Shown here piece by piece: positions 1 through 11,590 of a stretch of 64,000 bases of DNA. The notes beneath the pieces are model-generated. The model did not search any database. It was not told the DNA's origin and saw only the letters and a program-made list of their open reading frames with translations. The translations under genes were made by a program, and so were the position numbers. Positions within the stretch are counted from its first letter, which is position 1; the number at the start of each line of letters is the position of its first letter. Source of the DNA: Selaginella moellendorffii (lineage: Eukaryota > Streptophyta > Lycopodiopsida > Selaginellales > Selaginellaceae); assembly GCF_000143415.4 (NCBI RefSeq), contig NW_003314275.1:2416052-2480051 (forward strand), in the 5' to 3' direction.

Positions 1-303
1 GCCTCAGGTTAGTCGGCCATGCCCAACCCACCCACTATCCCTACTATACATTTGGAACCCCCCCCCCCCCTTGAGGAACACATGCTTTGGGCTTTCACCC
101 CAAGCCTCCCTTAGTATCAGGAGTTTGTTTCTGGGACAAGCTCGAAACTTACTAAATATGGAATGTCCCTAGATTGCGAATTTGGACATGGGATGAATAC
201 CATTGTAATCAGGACAATCTCTACATTCTGTAGATATGCCAAATGAGCAAATCTGGACACTTTCCATAAATAGCATTTGGGACCGAAATGAGATTAACAC
301 AAA
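1..303 (-). repeat. Fragment of repeat R, inverted
   Basis: These bases match the reverse complement of about 6790-7080 in the R copy downstream, including the shared stretch around 236-290 and a poly-C tract near 59-71 opposite the poly-G tract near 7018. Similarity stops at about 303, where chromovirus gag sequence begins abruptly, so this is a rearrangement junction. No gene is seen. Confidence 0.75.
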
Positions 304-763
304 GGGTCTCTCTCAGGGGTTTTGTCTTGCCTCAATCTATGCTGCAGAGTTTCAACTCTTTGCCTTGGACACTCAGTGGGATGAGCGGGCCCTGATTGAT
401 CAATTTCGTTTCAGCCTCAACAATGGTGTCAAGGATTTTTTGCTCACCATGGAGGATCCCACGGACCTGTCAAATGCCATCAACAAAGCTGTTCAATGTG
501 ACAATCGTCTCTTTGAACATCGTTAGGAAAGTCGCCGCACCGCCGTTTTTCCGTCCCAGACTTAGGAATCCCAGCTTGAGTCTTCGGGGCATACTCCCAA
601 ACTTACTACTCCGGTCCCGATGGATATTTCTGGTACTCCCCGACTCATCAGAGGGAAGTTGAGTCCTACTAAGAAGCAACGTCGAATATCTCATAATCTT
701 TGCCTCTACTATGTTGATCCTAATCACAAAGCAGCTGTGTGTCCCAAGAAGCCTCCCCGACTG
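304..763 (+). pseudogene. Chromovirus gag remnant (copy 1)
   Basis: In the frame ending at 526 the text is typical retrotransposon gag: a serial YAAEF, DTQWDE, FRFSLNNGVKDFLL and DNRLFEHR pattern, the end of the capsid-like domain that packages element RNA. A zinc-knuckle remnant follows near 690-763 (CLYYVDPNHKAAVCPKKP), where one expected cysteine is a tyrosine. A stop after FEHR and frame changes break the gene. The N-terminal half, visible in copy 2 from 10686, is absent here. Confidence 0.8.
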
Positions 764-1320
764 CTCGAGTTCACTCTACCTCAAGGTCCACCTTTGTTGT
801 AGTCGGGAAACGACCCTGTCCAAACAGAATAGAAGCTGTCTATTTGGACTCCCCGAATAAAAATCACTTTTCTTCTTTATCAAGCTCCTCACCACCTTTC
901 ATCAAAGCCACCACCAATTCCCACAACTTCCTCATTCTATGTCTCGTTTCTTTCACCGGACAATCAAGACTCAAGGCTCTGGTGCTACTGGACTCGGGTG
1001 CAACTTCCTACTTCATGGACACAGACTTTGTTGCCCGATATCATGTTCCTCTTTCTCCTACCATACGGGATTTAAGGGTTGAAGGCATTGGCGGACATTT
1101 TGTGTCTCCATCTTCTGGCCTTAGGGAAACGTTGCATGTTCGAGTACACATCAGGTCCACCATCACTGATATCACCTTCAACATTATCAATAGCAAGTCC
1201 TCCTCTGTGGTGCTTGGCCTTCCTTGGTTCCAACTACACCAGCCTCACATATGTTGGAAGGAATTACAGCACATCTCTCCCACGTCACCATCTCCCACAG
1301 CTTCCCCTACTGTTCATTGA
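739..1320 (+). pseudogene. Chromovirus aspartic protease remnant (copy 1)
   Basis: The frame 739-1320 carries the retropepsin signature LLDSGATSYFMD (catalytic Asp in DSGAT) near 988-1020 and the downstream VLGLPWFQLHQPHI region typical of gypsy proteases. This enzyme would cut the element's own polyprotein. The N-terminal part of the frame is a Ser/Thr-rich linker. Stops separate it from gag upstream and RT downstream. Confidence 0.85.
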
Positions 1321-1539
1321 GTCCAACTCAAGAAAAGTTCCCTCAACTCAAATTGGGGTTCTGGTCTTGACTCTACGAAATTTTCACCCTCTTCTTTTCC
1401 CTCTCTTCCATCTTACACTGGACAATATCCTCGTCTCATCATTCCATTTAGTCGTGCCTCCTCCTATCTCCACAATCACTATGAAAGAACTTCTTCATGA
1501 AGAACCTATTTTCCTTTTTGCTTTGCATGTTTCTCTTGT

Positions 1540-2930
1540 CAGTCTTCCTGAGAAGTATCATGATTTTGGGGATGTGTTTGACAAGAAAAAAGCTAATGCA
1601 CTACCTATTCATTAGCCTTATGATTGTCTTATTGATTTACAGGAAAGAGCGTCACCTCCGTGGGGGCTTATCTAAGGGTTATCTCTGTCCAAGCTTAAGG
1701 CCCTCAAAGGGTATGTGGATGAGAATCTTGCCTCAGGGTACATTCAGCATTCACAGTCCCCGACTAGAGCGCTTGTCTTCTTTGTCAAGAAGAAGGGTGG
1801 GAGTTTGCGGCTAGTCATCAACTCCTAAGGTTTGAACATGTTGACTATTTGGAACCGTTATCTGTTGCCCCTAATCTTGGACCTATTGGAACGCCTCGGT
1901 GGTGCCCACTTCTTCACCAAGATCGACCTCCGTGGAGCATACAACCTGATCCGGATCCGGCCTGGTGACGAATGGAAGACTACGTTTCGAACCCGCTATG
2001 GCCACTTCAAGTACATTATCATGCCATTTAGCTTGACAAATGCTCCAGCAGTTTTTCAACACATGGCGAACGACATCTTTCAGGAGTTTCTTGATCAAAT
2101 GGTGATCGTCTACCTCGACGACATCCTCATCTACTAAAAAACTCAAGAGGAGCACGACGAGTATGTGCGCAAGGTGCTGGTGAAGCTGTGGGAACATGGC
2201 CTATACGCGAAACTTAAGAAATGTTCCTTCGATCAGGAGTCTGTGGAGTTCCTTGGGTACATTGTCACTTCTAAGGGCATCATGATGGATCTTACCAAAG
2301 TCAAGATTATTCTTGAATGGGAGCATCCACAATCAATGTCGGACGTTCAGGTTTTCCTTGGCTTCGCCAACTTCTACCGCAAATTCATTGATCACAACTC
2401 TAACATTGTCCTTCCTCTCATGCATCTCACTCGCAAGGATGTTCCCTTCTCTTGGTCTGCTGCTGCCTAGCAAGCCTTCGACACACTCAAGGCGGCCTTT
2501 AATTCTGCTCCCATCTTGATCCATGCTGATCCCTCACAACCTTTCTTCATCGAGGCTGACACCTCCAATTTTGCCATCGGTGCTGTGTTGTCTCAACTCA
2601 GAGCGGATCAGTAATTTCATCCGGTCGCTTTCTATTCTCAGAAATTCCAGCCTGCGGAGATCAATTACGAAATCCACAACAAGGAGCTCCTTGCCATCGT
2701 GGATTCCTTTGGAGAGTGGCATCATTTCTTGGAGGGGGCAAGCCATCAAACAACGGTCTGGATGGATCACAAAAATCTCGAATGCTTTGCCACTTCCCGA
2801 GTTTTGAGCCATCGTCAGGCAAGGTGGGCGCAATTCCTGAGTCAATTTGACTTTGTTATCAAGTACAGACCTGGAAAGCTTCAAGGCTTTCCTGATGCTC
2901 TTTTAAGGTGCTCCTATCTCAGTCTCAGGC
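1540..2930 (+). pseudogene. Chromovirus reverse transcriptase-RNase H (copy 1)
   Basis: Joined across stops, the region reads as a gypsy RT: GDVFDKKKANALP at the start, [13 protein letters not shown], the catalytic YLDD box near 2110-2121, and FLGYIVTSKGI, then RNase H from about 2540 ([14 protein letters not shown], then NKELLAIV). In-frame stops are seen after PIH (1613), after VINS (about 1828), after DDILIY (2135), after SAAA (2468) and after RADQ (about 2612), with frame changes. The protein would copy element RNA to DNA; this copy cannot. Confidence 0.9.
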
Positions 2931-3099
2931 CTTGTAATCCTGCCTTCGATCAACAGGATCAGGTTATCCTTGGTCCTGATCGGCTTCAAGTTATGGCAAT
3001 TTCCCTGGTCCCTCAGGACTCCTCCTTGATGGATGCGATCAGAAACAATCTTCAATCCAACGACCTTGCCAGCGACATTTTCCCCCATCTTCAAGCTGG

Positions 3100-4006
3100 A
3101 CACCTAGTGACTCCCGACTACCAGCAATTTGATGAGTTCGAGTTCTTAGATGGCTTGTTGTACCGTGGGGAGCAACTTTACATTCCTAAAGGTGATGCTC
3201 GAAGGTTGGTCCTGATGGCGTGCCACGATAGCCTGACTGCTGGTCACTTCGGCATTGTGAAAACCTATGAGCTGGTTGCACAAGACTTTTGGTGGCCTCA
3301 CATGGATGACTATATCAAAGCTTTTGTTACCTCCTATGACACTTGCACCCGGAATAAAGTACCTCACCACCTTCCTTCAGGTTTGCTTCGTTCCCTCCTG
3401 GTCCCTTCAGGTCCTTGGGAATCCATCTCCATGGATTTCTTGAGTGATCTTCCGAGTTTTAGAGGCTTCAAAGGCATTTTAGTCATAGTCGATCTCTTCA
3501 CAAAGATGGCACACTTCTTGCCGTGTACCAAGGAGTTTTCGGGCAAGGACATGGCAAAACTGGTATTTAGGGAAATTTTCCGACTTCATGGGATTCCTGC
3601 AGATGTGGTTTCGGATCTGGGACATCAATTCATCTCTCATTTCTGGCAACGGTTCTTGCAGCTGCTTGGAGTGAAGGCCAACCTCTCTTTGGCATATCAT
3701 CCTCAAACTGATGGACAGTCCAAGCGAACGATTCAGACGTTGAAACAATTCCTGAGATGCTTTATCAACTATCATCAGGATGATTGGTTCAATATCCTTC
3801 CCCTTGTTGAGTTCTCTTATAACAATTCTGTTCACTCCTCCCTTCGAGTTTCCCCCTTCTTTGCGAACTCTGGCCGAAATCCCCGATTCAATCTCTCACT
3901 TCCTTCTCCATCCGAATCCTCTCGTTTAAATCCCTGCTCTGAGGCATTTGTCTCCAACCTCCAGGAAATCCACAACTCCATCTCCTTCCACCTCCATCAT
4001 GCTTAG
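3100..4006 (+). pseudogene. Chromovirus integrase (copy 1)
   Basis: This is the longest open stretch of the copy; its frame runs 2699-4006. It holds the H2C2-type zinc region (GHFGIVKTYELV through CTRNKV; one Cys of the pair is now Tyr) and the catalytic core: first Asp in SISMDFLSDLP, second Asp in VVSDLGHQF, and the third motif as GQSKRTIQTL. Active gypsy integrases have GQTER/GQSER there, so the catalytic Glu appears to be Lys. It is probably inactive even apart from the other breaks. Copy 2 has the same change. Confidence 0.88.
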
Positions 4007-4279
4007 GAATCTCACAAAACATTTGCCAATGTCCATCGTCAGGATTGTCCCCCTTATAATATCGGGGATAAAGTTTGGCTCTTCAGGCAAAATATCTCCA
4101 CCACCAGGCCATGTCCCAAACTTAATTTCAAATGCCTCGGTCCTTTCCCTATCATTGCCATCATTAATCCTGTCACTTATCGCCTTGCACTTCCTTCCTC
4201 ATATCAAATTCACCCCGTTTTTCGCACCTCTCTCCTTGAGCCTTATATTCCCAGTCCTATTCCAAATTGGGTCATTCTT

Positions 4280-4576
4280 CCGCCTCCACCAATGCAGCTC
4301 GAGGATGGGTGTGAGTACGAGGTTCAGGACATCCTTGATTCCAAGATCTCACAGTCTAAACTCTACTATCTGGTAGATTGGAAGGGTTACGGACCTGAGA
4401 AACGCACTTGGGAACCTGCATACAACCTAATTCATTCTCCTGACCTTGTTTGGGACTTCCACTGCCGCTATCCTTTTCGTCCCAGTCCTCATTCTTTTTC
4501 TCCATCTTCTGTCCTTCATTGCCCATCTCATCCTCCTCTTTGTTCTCATTCACATCCTCGTTCCATTCGTTCTTGA
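4280..4576 (+). pseudogene. Integrase C-terminal chromodomain (copy 1)
   Basis: The frame ending at the TGA 4574-4576 contains YEVQDILDSK, then LYYLVDWKGYGPEKRTWEP and DLVWDFHCRYP, a clear chromodomain with the aromatic-cage residues Y, W and the final W. Chromodomains of this class direct integration by binding histone marks. A Ser/Pro/His-rich tail follows. Between the integrase core (ending 4006) and this domain the frame is shifted. Confidence 0.9.
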
Positions 4577-4587
4577 GGAGGGGGTGT

Positions 4588-4948
4588 TGTTAGGAATCCC
4601 CCAATTCCTGCCACATTCTTGACTCTCGCTGGATTCCTGACCTACAGACCATATTCTTGACTCTCAAGACACTTCCCTATTCCTGACTCTCTGATTTCCC
4701 GTATAATTCCTGAATCTCGAGCCACATTCTTGATGATGATGTGGCACCTCCTCGACCTTAGCTATATTTAGGCTGTCTTCGATCCAAAAGTGGTGGAGCT
4801 TCATCAACCTATAATATATATAGGTTAGCCTTGTTCTATTTCTCCACAATCTAAATTAACGCCAGTCTAAGGCCTTTTCTTTGTTTCCACTAGTTTTTCT
4901 CTTTGTTTTCTGCATTTTCGAGTCTTGATCTTATTGGGGGTCTTGACA
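4588..4948 (+). repeat. 3' LTR of chromovirus copy 1, with polypurine tract
   Basis: 361 bp, matching 10229-10589. It starts TGTTAGGAATCC (copy 2: TGTCAAGAATCC) and ends TCTTGACA. A purine run at 4575-4584 (GAGGAGGGGG), just before the LTR, is the polypurine tract that primes plus-strand DNA. A TATA-like run lies near 4811-4824. The DNA after 4948 (GAGTGAGGATG) is unique R sequence that joins seamlessly to the left flank of copy 2 in the uninterrupted R copy near 54250. Confidence 0.88.
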
Positions 4949-7429
4949 GAGTGAGGATGATATCTAACAATATTATTGTGATGATCTTGCAACACTTGTT
5001 CAACACTCATAGACTTGAAATGATGGTATGATCTGGTTCAACAACCCAATCAATTTTATGCTTATGGTGTGCTATAAGATATATCTTTCCTTCACTTTAT
5101 TTTTATTTTTCTAGTTTCTATTCTTTAGTAAAGGTTAAGCAAGATGTATATGAACTTGTGTATCTAGAGAAGAGTCAAGAAGAGCTCTTGGTTGAGTTTT
5201 TACAAATTAAGTATAAAATTCAATATGTAAAGTCTTCAAAGTTGAAGAAACTAGTATGTATTACAGACAATCACAAGTTGGAGTGGCTAGAGAGTATAGC
5301 TAAACTTTATGCTCACAAATATAAATTTCTTATTGCATGCTTCATTTTTCTCAATTACACATATTACTTTTGTAGTGAATAAAACTCTAGATGATATGAT
5401 TTACAATATCGCAAAATTAATTTCTATACAAGAAACAAATAGAGACTCTAGAGTTCCTCAATATCTACTTGATGAACAGAGAGAAAAAACTGTCAAAAGT
5501 ATTTGAAAACATGATAAAGAGGGTTATCTATATCACGCAATTTGTGAGTAGTGTATTGGGATATTTAATATCAAAAAGTGGGGCTCTCGAGGAGAGTTGC
5601 GGTTCTCAACTTTTCAAGAGGGCGTGAATTTGCAAGGAAGTGTGGTACATTGTAAACTAATTTGAGAAATAATTTATAAAGGTTCAAATATAAAGGGCAC
5701 CGTTTTTTCCCAATTAGTAGGTTATTTGGGGTTAAATTTCTTTGGGTTTAAATAGTATTGGGTTTGGTGACCTTATGAGAAGTTCAAATTCAATGATGAT
5801 GTAGTGACAATGGAGATGAGGATAAAGAAGCTTTGAATCAAACTCATATTCCCATTTGATAACCAAGATCAAGCTCTAATTTCACAATCAAACAATCATA
5901 AGATGGTAGCTTTTTTATTCATATGACTCTTCTATAGGTTTGTTTTATTTTCCCAATAACACATCGAGGCATTGTGGGTGTCTTCATTGGCTTCTATAGT
6001 AGATTACTGACATCTTTCACAAAAGAAGACATGAACATGGAAATACAACATTAGTTCGACCATTAGTGTTGAAAGATATAAAAGCCCTTGCAAACTTCAT
6101 TCTCTTCAACTTTCTAAATAGTTTTCAATAATTGATGGGAAAGTCAAGGACTAGAAACTTTCTCACACTCGACCACCTGTATGATATATTCTTTTTGTTA
6201 TAAACATTTTTACTCGAAGTTAACTATGTCATTTTTATCTTACTAAACGACCCCAACTGGATGTATGAGCTTATGATGTATGTAGCAAAAGTTTATTTCA
6301 AGTCATTTTCCTTCGAATGCATCATGAATTCTATTGGCATCGATATTAAGGGCATTGAAAGTAAGCCTAAAAAGATGAATAGGTATTTCATATTTTATCT
6401 AATTTCTAAACTTTCTCATTTTCCAAGTTATGATGTGGACTATCGTGAAAGTGACTTCAAGTATTAAAAGTTATTTATCGGCTAGTTTTTTTGGATATTC
6501 TTTCTTTATTGCCACGACGGCGAGCAGTATTGCTAAACCTTTTTTTTCAGTCTTCGCCTAAGCTAATTAAGAAACTGGTCTTTACGTATGAACTTGACCA
6601 GATGAGCATCATGATGGAATTCCTAAGTGCTATTAGTCAAACATACTTGACTTGGTTAGAGAAACTCATTCATTGACTTGCACTTACTAATGTTGGGAAC
6701 CCTTGTAAAATTTTGCTTAGTCCCTCAATATTTGCCAAATGATAGTTTACCGTGTCTGCCAAACACCCTCACTATCATATGCCTTCTGTTAGTACCATTC
6801 GGTTCCAAATGCTATTTATAGAAAGTGTCTAAATCTACTTATTTGGCATATCTACAGAATGTAGAGATTATTCTGACCATAATAGTATTGGTCTCGTATT
6901 CATATTTGCAATCTAAAGACATTCCATATTTAATAAATTTCAAGTTAGTTCTAGAGACTAACTCTTGGTACTAAAGGTAGTTAAAGTTGAAAGCCCAAAG
7001 CATATGTTCCTCAAGAAGGGGGGGCTATCAAAGGTTCCAAATATATAGTAGGGATAGTGGGTAAGTTAGGCATGGCCAACTAACTTAAGGCATAATTTAA
7101 CTTTTATTTGCATGCGTATCTTTGTTCTGCATCCAACTTGGGTTTAAGTCCAAATTCCATACCATGCTAATTAGTGAAATACCCATATTTTTACGTTAGG
7201 CCACTGGTATATTGAAATAGTGTCAAACTTTATTTGGGTCCGTTTTGCATGCTAGTCTTGGTATTAGAATGTTAAATGCTCTAAAACTGTTCCTACATCA
7301 CTCCATGCTCCTGTCTCTTCACTTTTTGGGCTGAATGCTCAAAAATCACACCATACTCCAATTCTTTCACTCATTGGCTGCAAGTTTGGGAGTTTAGCTC
7401 CGTATCTTCATTTAGTGGCCCAATGAGTG

Positions 7430-8430
7430 GCCTTAAAACTTGAGTTCCACTTTGTTGTCCATTGGATATATGTGGTATATGGAAGGTTTAAATTCCACTT
7501 TGTGGTTATCCTATGATAAATCACCATAAAATAAAGGGTGAAAACCACGTGCCATATCATGCCTTTTACAAAAACATGCATAATGAATTTCGTGATAGTG
7601 AGTATGTAGTATGCGCATTTTGCCTAGGTATGATAGTTCTATTGACATCATAAGGAATATCACAAATGATTTTTTATGTGTGCAAAGCATTGTCTTTCAA
7701 GTGTGCATTTAATGTATAAGTTTGCAAAAAAAAAAACTTTTGGAACTTGACAATAGGATGTAGTAGGGGGATGCTAGTAGTGGTTAAAGTTTGTGGGAGT
7801 TACTTTATAATGGACATAATATTGATTCTGGGATCAAGTGTAATGTGTTTAATTTAAAATCAAATATATGACTAATGCTCTCTAAATGTATATGCATTGG
7901 TAAGTTATTCATTAGAGAGGGGTTGTTTTTTTCAAGAGATCTTAAAGGAGCTCCCTTTGTAACCTTCAACATTGATTGTTATCGGAGATTTTAATTTTAT
8001 CAAAGACAAATAAAACATTTTTATTTGTCACCAAATTTATGTCATAATAATGAGAAACTAAATATTGCTATAGAGTATAAAGACTTCTTGGATCACTGTT
8101 TTGTTAACAATATTAATCCTTAAAGATGTGGAATCAAGAAGCCTACATTATCACAGTGAACAGTGAGTACAGCATACATGATTTTCACCCTTTATTCTAT
8201 AATGATTTACCATAGGATAACCACAAAGTAGAACTTATCCTTTTATATGCCACATGCCACATACCATGTGTCTAGGGACAGTGGATTAGAACTTGAGTTT
8301 TAAGGCTTTGGGCCACTAAACAAAAGGACAGAGCCTAACTCCCAAACTTAGAGATAAAGAGCAAAAGAATTAGAGCATAAAATGACTCTTGAGCATTTAG
8401 CCCAAGGAGTGAAGGGATAAGAGCATGGAG
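7430..8430. repeat. Inverted arms inside R
   Basis: About 7270-7560 and 8160-8430 are diverged inverted copies, for example the Ca-rich text around TTTCACCCTTTAT at 8180 against ATAAAGGGTGAAA near 7530. The same unit recurs near 38000 and 60200. Between the arms lies AT-rich DNA. At 8430-8590 a minus-strand scrap matches the start of the duplicated pseudogene segment at 55436-55560. Confidence 0.6.
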
Positions 8431-8950
8431 ATGTGCTCCAGGTCGAAATAGCTTCATGTCTGCTGGATATGCAGTGGAATGACTCTAGCAATTGGTTTTG
8501 CAAAAGCCTGAGAATCTTTTGTGGTGGAAGAACTATATTTGTAATGAAGAGCATGAATCCAAATTTGCACCATTTATGACAAAAAATCAATTATAATAGA
8601 ATTTGATTACAAGAAAAATGGTGAGAGGGCTGAAGGAAGAAAAAGAATATAAGTCCTAACTAAATTAAAAATTGATGAACGATTAACCTGAATTTATGGA
8701 TATTGATGCTAAAGATTGGATAAAACGAGATCAGGACAATATATTATTTTTGTATTAATTTTTGGTTTGCTTAAGCAAACCTATAAGCGGACTGGGATGG
8801 TAGTGAATATACCTAGAATATGTTTGAATATTCTAGGATATTCTATCATCTAACGGTTGTTATTCATTTAGATTAATCTTGTATTTATTATTTATAAACA
8901 TGTTTATAATTTATAAACTTTCTTAAACCTTTTCTATTATATTCTTTTTT

Positions 8951-9283
8951 ATTCTACCATCTAATGGTTGATATGCAATAAAATTAATCTTGTATATATA
9001 AATTGCAAACATGCTTATAATTATAAACTTTATTTGATCAATTGGATTAATCAGTAATAATAACACTAGTTTTAATCAAACCAAGCGTTGCTACATGCAA
9101 CGCGTAGCAATTTATTTATTCTATCATCTAATGGTTGATATGCAATAATATTAATCTTGTGTTTATAAATTACAAACATGCTTATAATTATAAACTTTAT
9201 TTAATAAGTAGGATTAATAAGTAATAATAAAACTACTATTAAGCAAACCAAGCGTTGCTACATGCAACATGTAGCAATTTATT
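8951..9283. repeat. Two tandem 167-bp units (plus a diverged third)
   Basis: Unit 8951-9117 is repeated at 9118-9283 with few changes, and a more diverged partial unit precedes at about 8835-8935. Each of the two good units ends with a small dyad: TTGCTAC and GTAGCAA around ATGCAACGC (8-9 base centre). Confidence 0.8.
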
Positions 9284-10228
9284 TTCATTTGTATCAACTT
9301 CTAAACTCAAGTTGTATAAACTATAACTTGAAAATACTTATAAATAAACTTTCCTTGTATTAGGTTTCCCATCTAATTTCATTTAACTCTAGTTATTTAA
9401 TTCATTTAATTTTAGCATTATTTTTTATCTTCTATATTTTATAAGATACATTTAAAACTCAGTAAGTGGTGTAAAATACAATTTAATATATAAACACATA
9501 TTAGGCAATTGCTACAAGGCACAAAACAAAAATCCTCAGTTTATATTAACCAAATAAATAAGTCATTTATAAATAAGTTAACATATAACTTAATAAATTT
9601 ATAAATAAAATTTATTATTAAAAAAATTAGTTTTATAATTATATATTTGTAAGTTTTAAAACTAAATCTGATCTACATTCCATTCAAATATATCATATCA
9701 ATAAATATTTTGCTAACACTATTTTGTATTGATTCAAGTTGAATGCATCTATATTTGTAGGCACAAATATTAATCTTTTAGCACCTGATTATTTAGATAT
9801 TTCATTTAATATCTAAATACTAATTCAAACATTTTTAAAAGGAGCTTTAGGTCACTAAAGGTAGTAATATTCTCTTTGCAAGCTAGGAATAATAGAGATC
9901 ATTACTGTCACACTCGAGATCGTGAAATGTAGGGATTCTATAAAGGAGGAATTCAATAATATGCTTATTAGACATTCTGAAACTTAATAATTTGCAGGGA
10001 TAATATTCCAAATTATTAACAGTAACCATAAATATGTAGCTTCCTTTGGATATCAATAAATCTATCTTGGCCTGCCAAAAGATCAATACAAGGTTTGTTA
10101 AAAAATTTCTTTCAACTCCACTTTCACTTGCTTTGTCATATTTAAATGTAGATTTAGATAATTTTCTGTCCAAAAGTAGAACTTTGTTCATGATATAAAA
10201 CAACTTTAGTTTTTGGTAGAGTTGAGTG

Positions 10229-10589
10229 TGTCAAGAATCCCTCAATTCTTGCCACATTCCTGACTCTCACCAAATTCCTGACCTGCAGACCACATTCTTG
10301 ACTTTCGAGACACTTCCTTATTCTTGACTCTCTGATTTCTCATATAATTCCTGAATTTCAAGAGACATTCCTGATGATGACGTGGTGCCTCCTCAACTTT
10401 AACTATATTTAGGCCGTCTTCGATCCAAAAGTGGTGGAGCTTCATCAACCTATAGTATATATAAGTTAGCCTTGTTCCATTTCTCCACAATCTGAATCAA
10501 CACCAGTCTAAGGCTTTTTTTTCATTTCCATTAGTTTTTCTTTTTGTCTTTTGCATTTTTGAGTCTTGATCTTGTTGGGGGTCTCGACA
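10229..10589 (+). repeat. 5' LTR of chromovirus copy 2
   Basis: 361 bp from TGTCAAGAATCC to GGTCTCGACA, with short TGTC/GACA inverted ends. A TATA box (TATAGTATATATAAG, 10451-10465) would place transcription start near 10486-10490. The R-like part then begins CACAATCTG, which is exactly what the primer site just outside the LTR complements. Confidence 0.88.
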
Positions 10590-10591
10590 GT

Positions 10592-10606
10592 TTGATTCAG
10601 ATTGTG
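10592..10606 (+). promoter_or_regulatory. Self-primer binding site of chromovirus
   Basis: TTGATTCAGATTGTG starts two bases after the LTR and is the exact reverse complement of 10486-10500 inside the LTR, the predicted 5' end of the transcript. No tRNA-type site (such as TGGTATCAGAGC) is present. Tf1 of fission yeast primes reverse transcription with the folded 5' end of its own RNA, and sushi-type elements are thought to do the same. The 15-base match and its location fit that mechanism. Confidence 0.8.
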
Positions 10607-10685
10607 TTTTTTTCATTTTTGCTTTAGCTCGTTTTGATTGTTTGATTGTCTTTGCCTTTTTCCCCCTTTTTCTTTCTTCTTTGCC

Positions 10686-11590
10686 AATGGAGTCTTCAAG
10701 CCATCTTGGTTTCTTTGCCAAAATCCTTACAAAAATCCAATCTAAGAATACCGAGTTGAAGGCGACCTTTCTTTGCATGCAACAGGAGCTTGCTTCACTT
10801 TTGGCTCAAGGATCCAGCAAAGTTCTTGAACCAAAGGTGAGTTTCCTGGCAAAATTTTCAAGCAAGCGTTCAGAGCTTCGTGGATTCCTGAACCAGATGG
10901 AGCTGATCTTCGCACTTCAACATCGGCGGTACCCCACTCTCGAGTCTCAAATCGGTGCGATTGGGATGTTGCTCGATTGTGCAACTTTGTCATGGTTTTC
11001 TCCTCTCCTAGAGAAGAGCATGAAAGGGGTCGTGGTTCCAGAGCTGATGGATCTTCAGTTGTTCAAAGAGAAGCTCGAAGCATGTTTTGGCGAGACAGAT
11101 TGGGTTTAGGCTGCCACCACAAAGATGAGACGTCTCTCTCAGGGGTCTCGTCCTACCTCGATCTATGCTGCAGAGTTCTAACTCCTTGCCTTTGACACTC
11201 AGTGGGATGAGTGGGCCCTGATTGATCAATTTCGTTTCGGCCTCAACAATGGTGTCAAAGATTTTTTTCTCACCATGGAGGATCCCACGGACCTGTCAAA
11301 CGCCATCAACAAAGCTGTTCAATGTGACAATCATCTCTTTGAACATCATCAGGAAAGTCGCCGCACCGCCGTTTTCCCGTCCCAGACTTAGGAATCCCAG
11401 CTTGAGTCTTTGGGGCATACTCCCAAACTTACTACTCTAGTCCCGATGGATATTTTTGGTACTCCCTGACTCATCAGAGGGAAGTTGAGTCCTACTAAGA
11501 AGCAACGTCAAATATCTCATAATCTTTGCCTCTACTATGTTGATCTTAATCACAAAGCAACTGTATGTCCCAAGAAGCCTCCCTGACTGC
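10686..11590 (+). pseudogene. Chromovirus gag (copy 2)
   Basis: The ATG at 10686 (MESSSHLGFF) opens a frame to 11109 with coiled N-terminal text and the gag capsid pattern (LRGFLNQMELIF, then CATLSWFSPLLE, and LFKEKLEACFG). After the stop at 11107-11109 the same domain continues as RLSQGSRPTSIYAAEF, WDEWALIDQF and INKAVQCDN up to about 11395. A zinc-knuckle remnant lies near 11525-11590, and a stop interrupts it after PSQT. Gag would form the element's particle. Confidence 0.85.

Larger units (their letters stand above)
304..4948 (+). mobile_element. Ty3/gypsy chromovirus, copy 1, 5'-truncated and decayed
   Basis: Domains follow the gypsy order gag, protease, reverse transcriptase, RNase H, integrase, chromodomain, then a 3' LTR. 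The 5' LTR and first part of gag are missing; sequence starts at the point equivalent to about 11131 in copy 2. Many stops and frameshifts make it non-autonomous. The chromodomain places it among chromoviruses. The wording of the RT and integrase resembles Tcn1/sushi-type elements, known from fungi, fish and non-seed plants, more than seed-plant chromovirus clades; that placement is from recognition, not a tree. Confidence 0.9.
4949..10228 (+). repeat. AT-rich repeat R, copy 1
   Basis: This is a gene-poor, AT-rich stretch also found at 23081-23210 plus 35704-38690, and inverted at 45139-45506 plus 52725-55435. It holds only short frames (such as 5158-5382, 6261-6467, and 9883-10203 on the minus strand), some kept between copies, that I do not recognise. 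The 3' end (about 8590-10228) and the 5' end (4949 on) are adjacent in the inverted copy, so the chromovirus inserted within R and the whole block was then duplicated in tandem. Its nature (old LTR element or other) is not resolved. Confidence 0.75.

Noticed and set aside
6261-6467. 68-residue frame in R, kept as 63 residues at 36253-36444
   Set aside because: The R copies are similar throughout, so conservation of the frame is not informative; no domain recognised.
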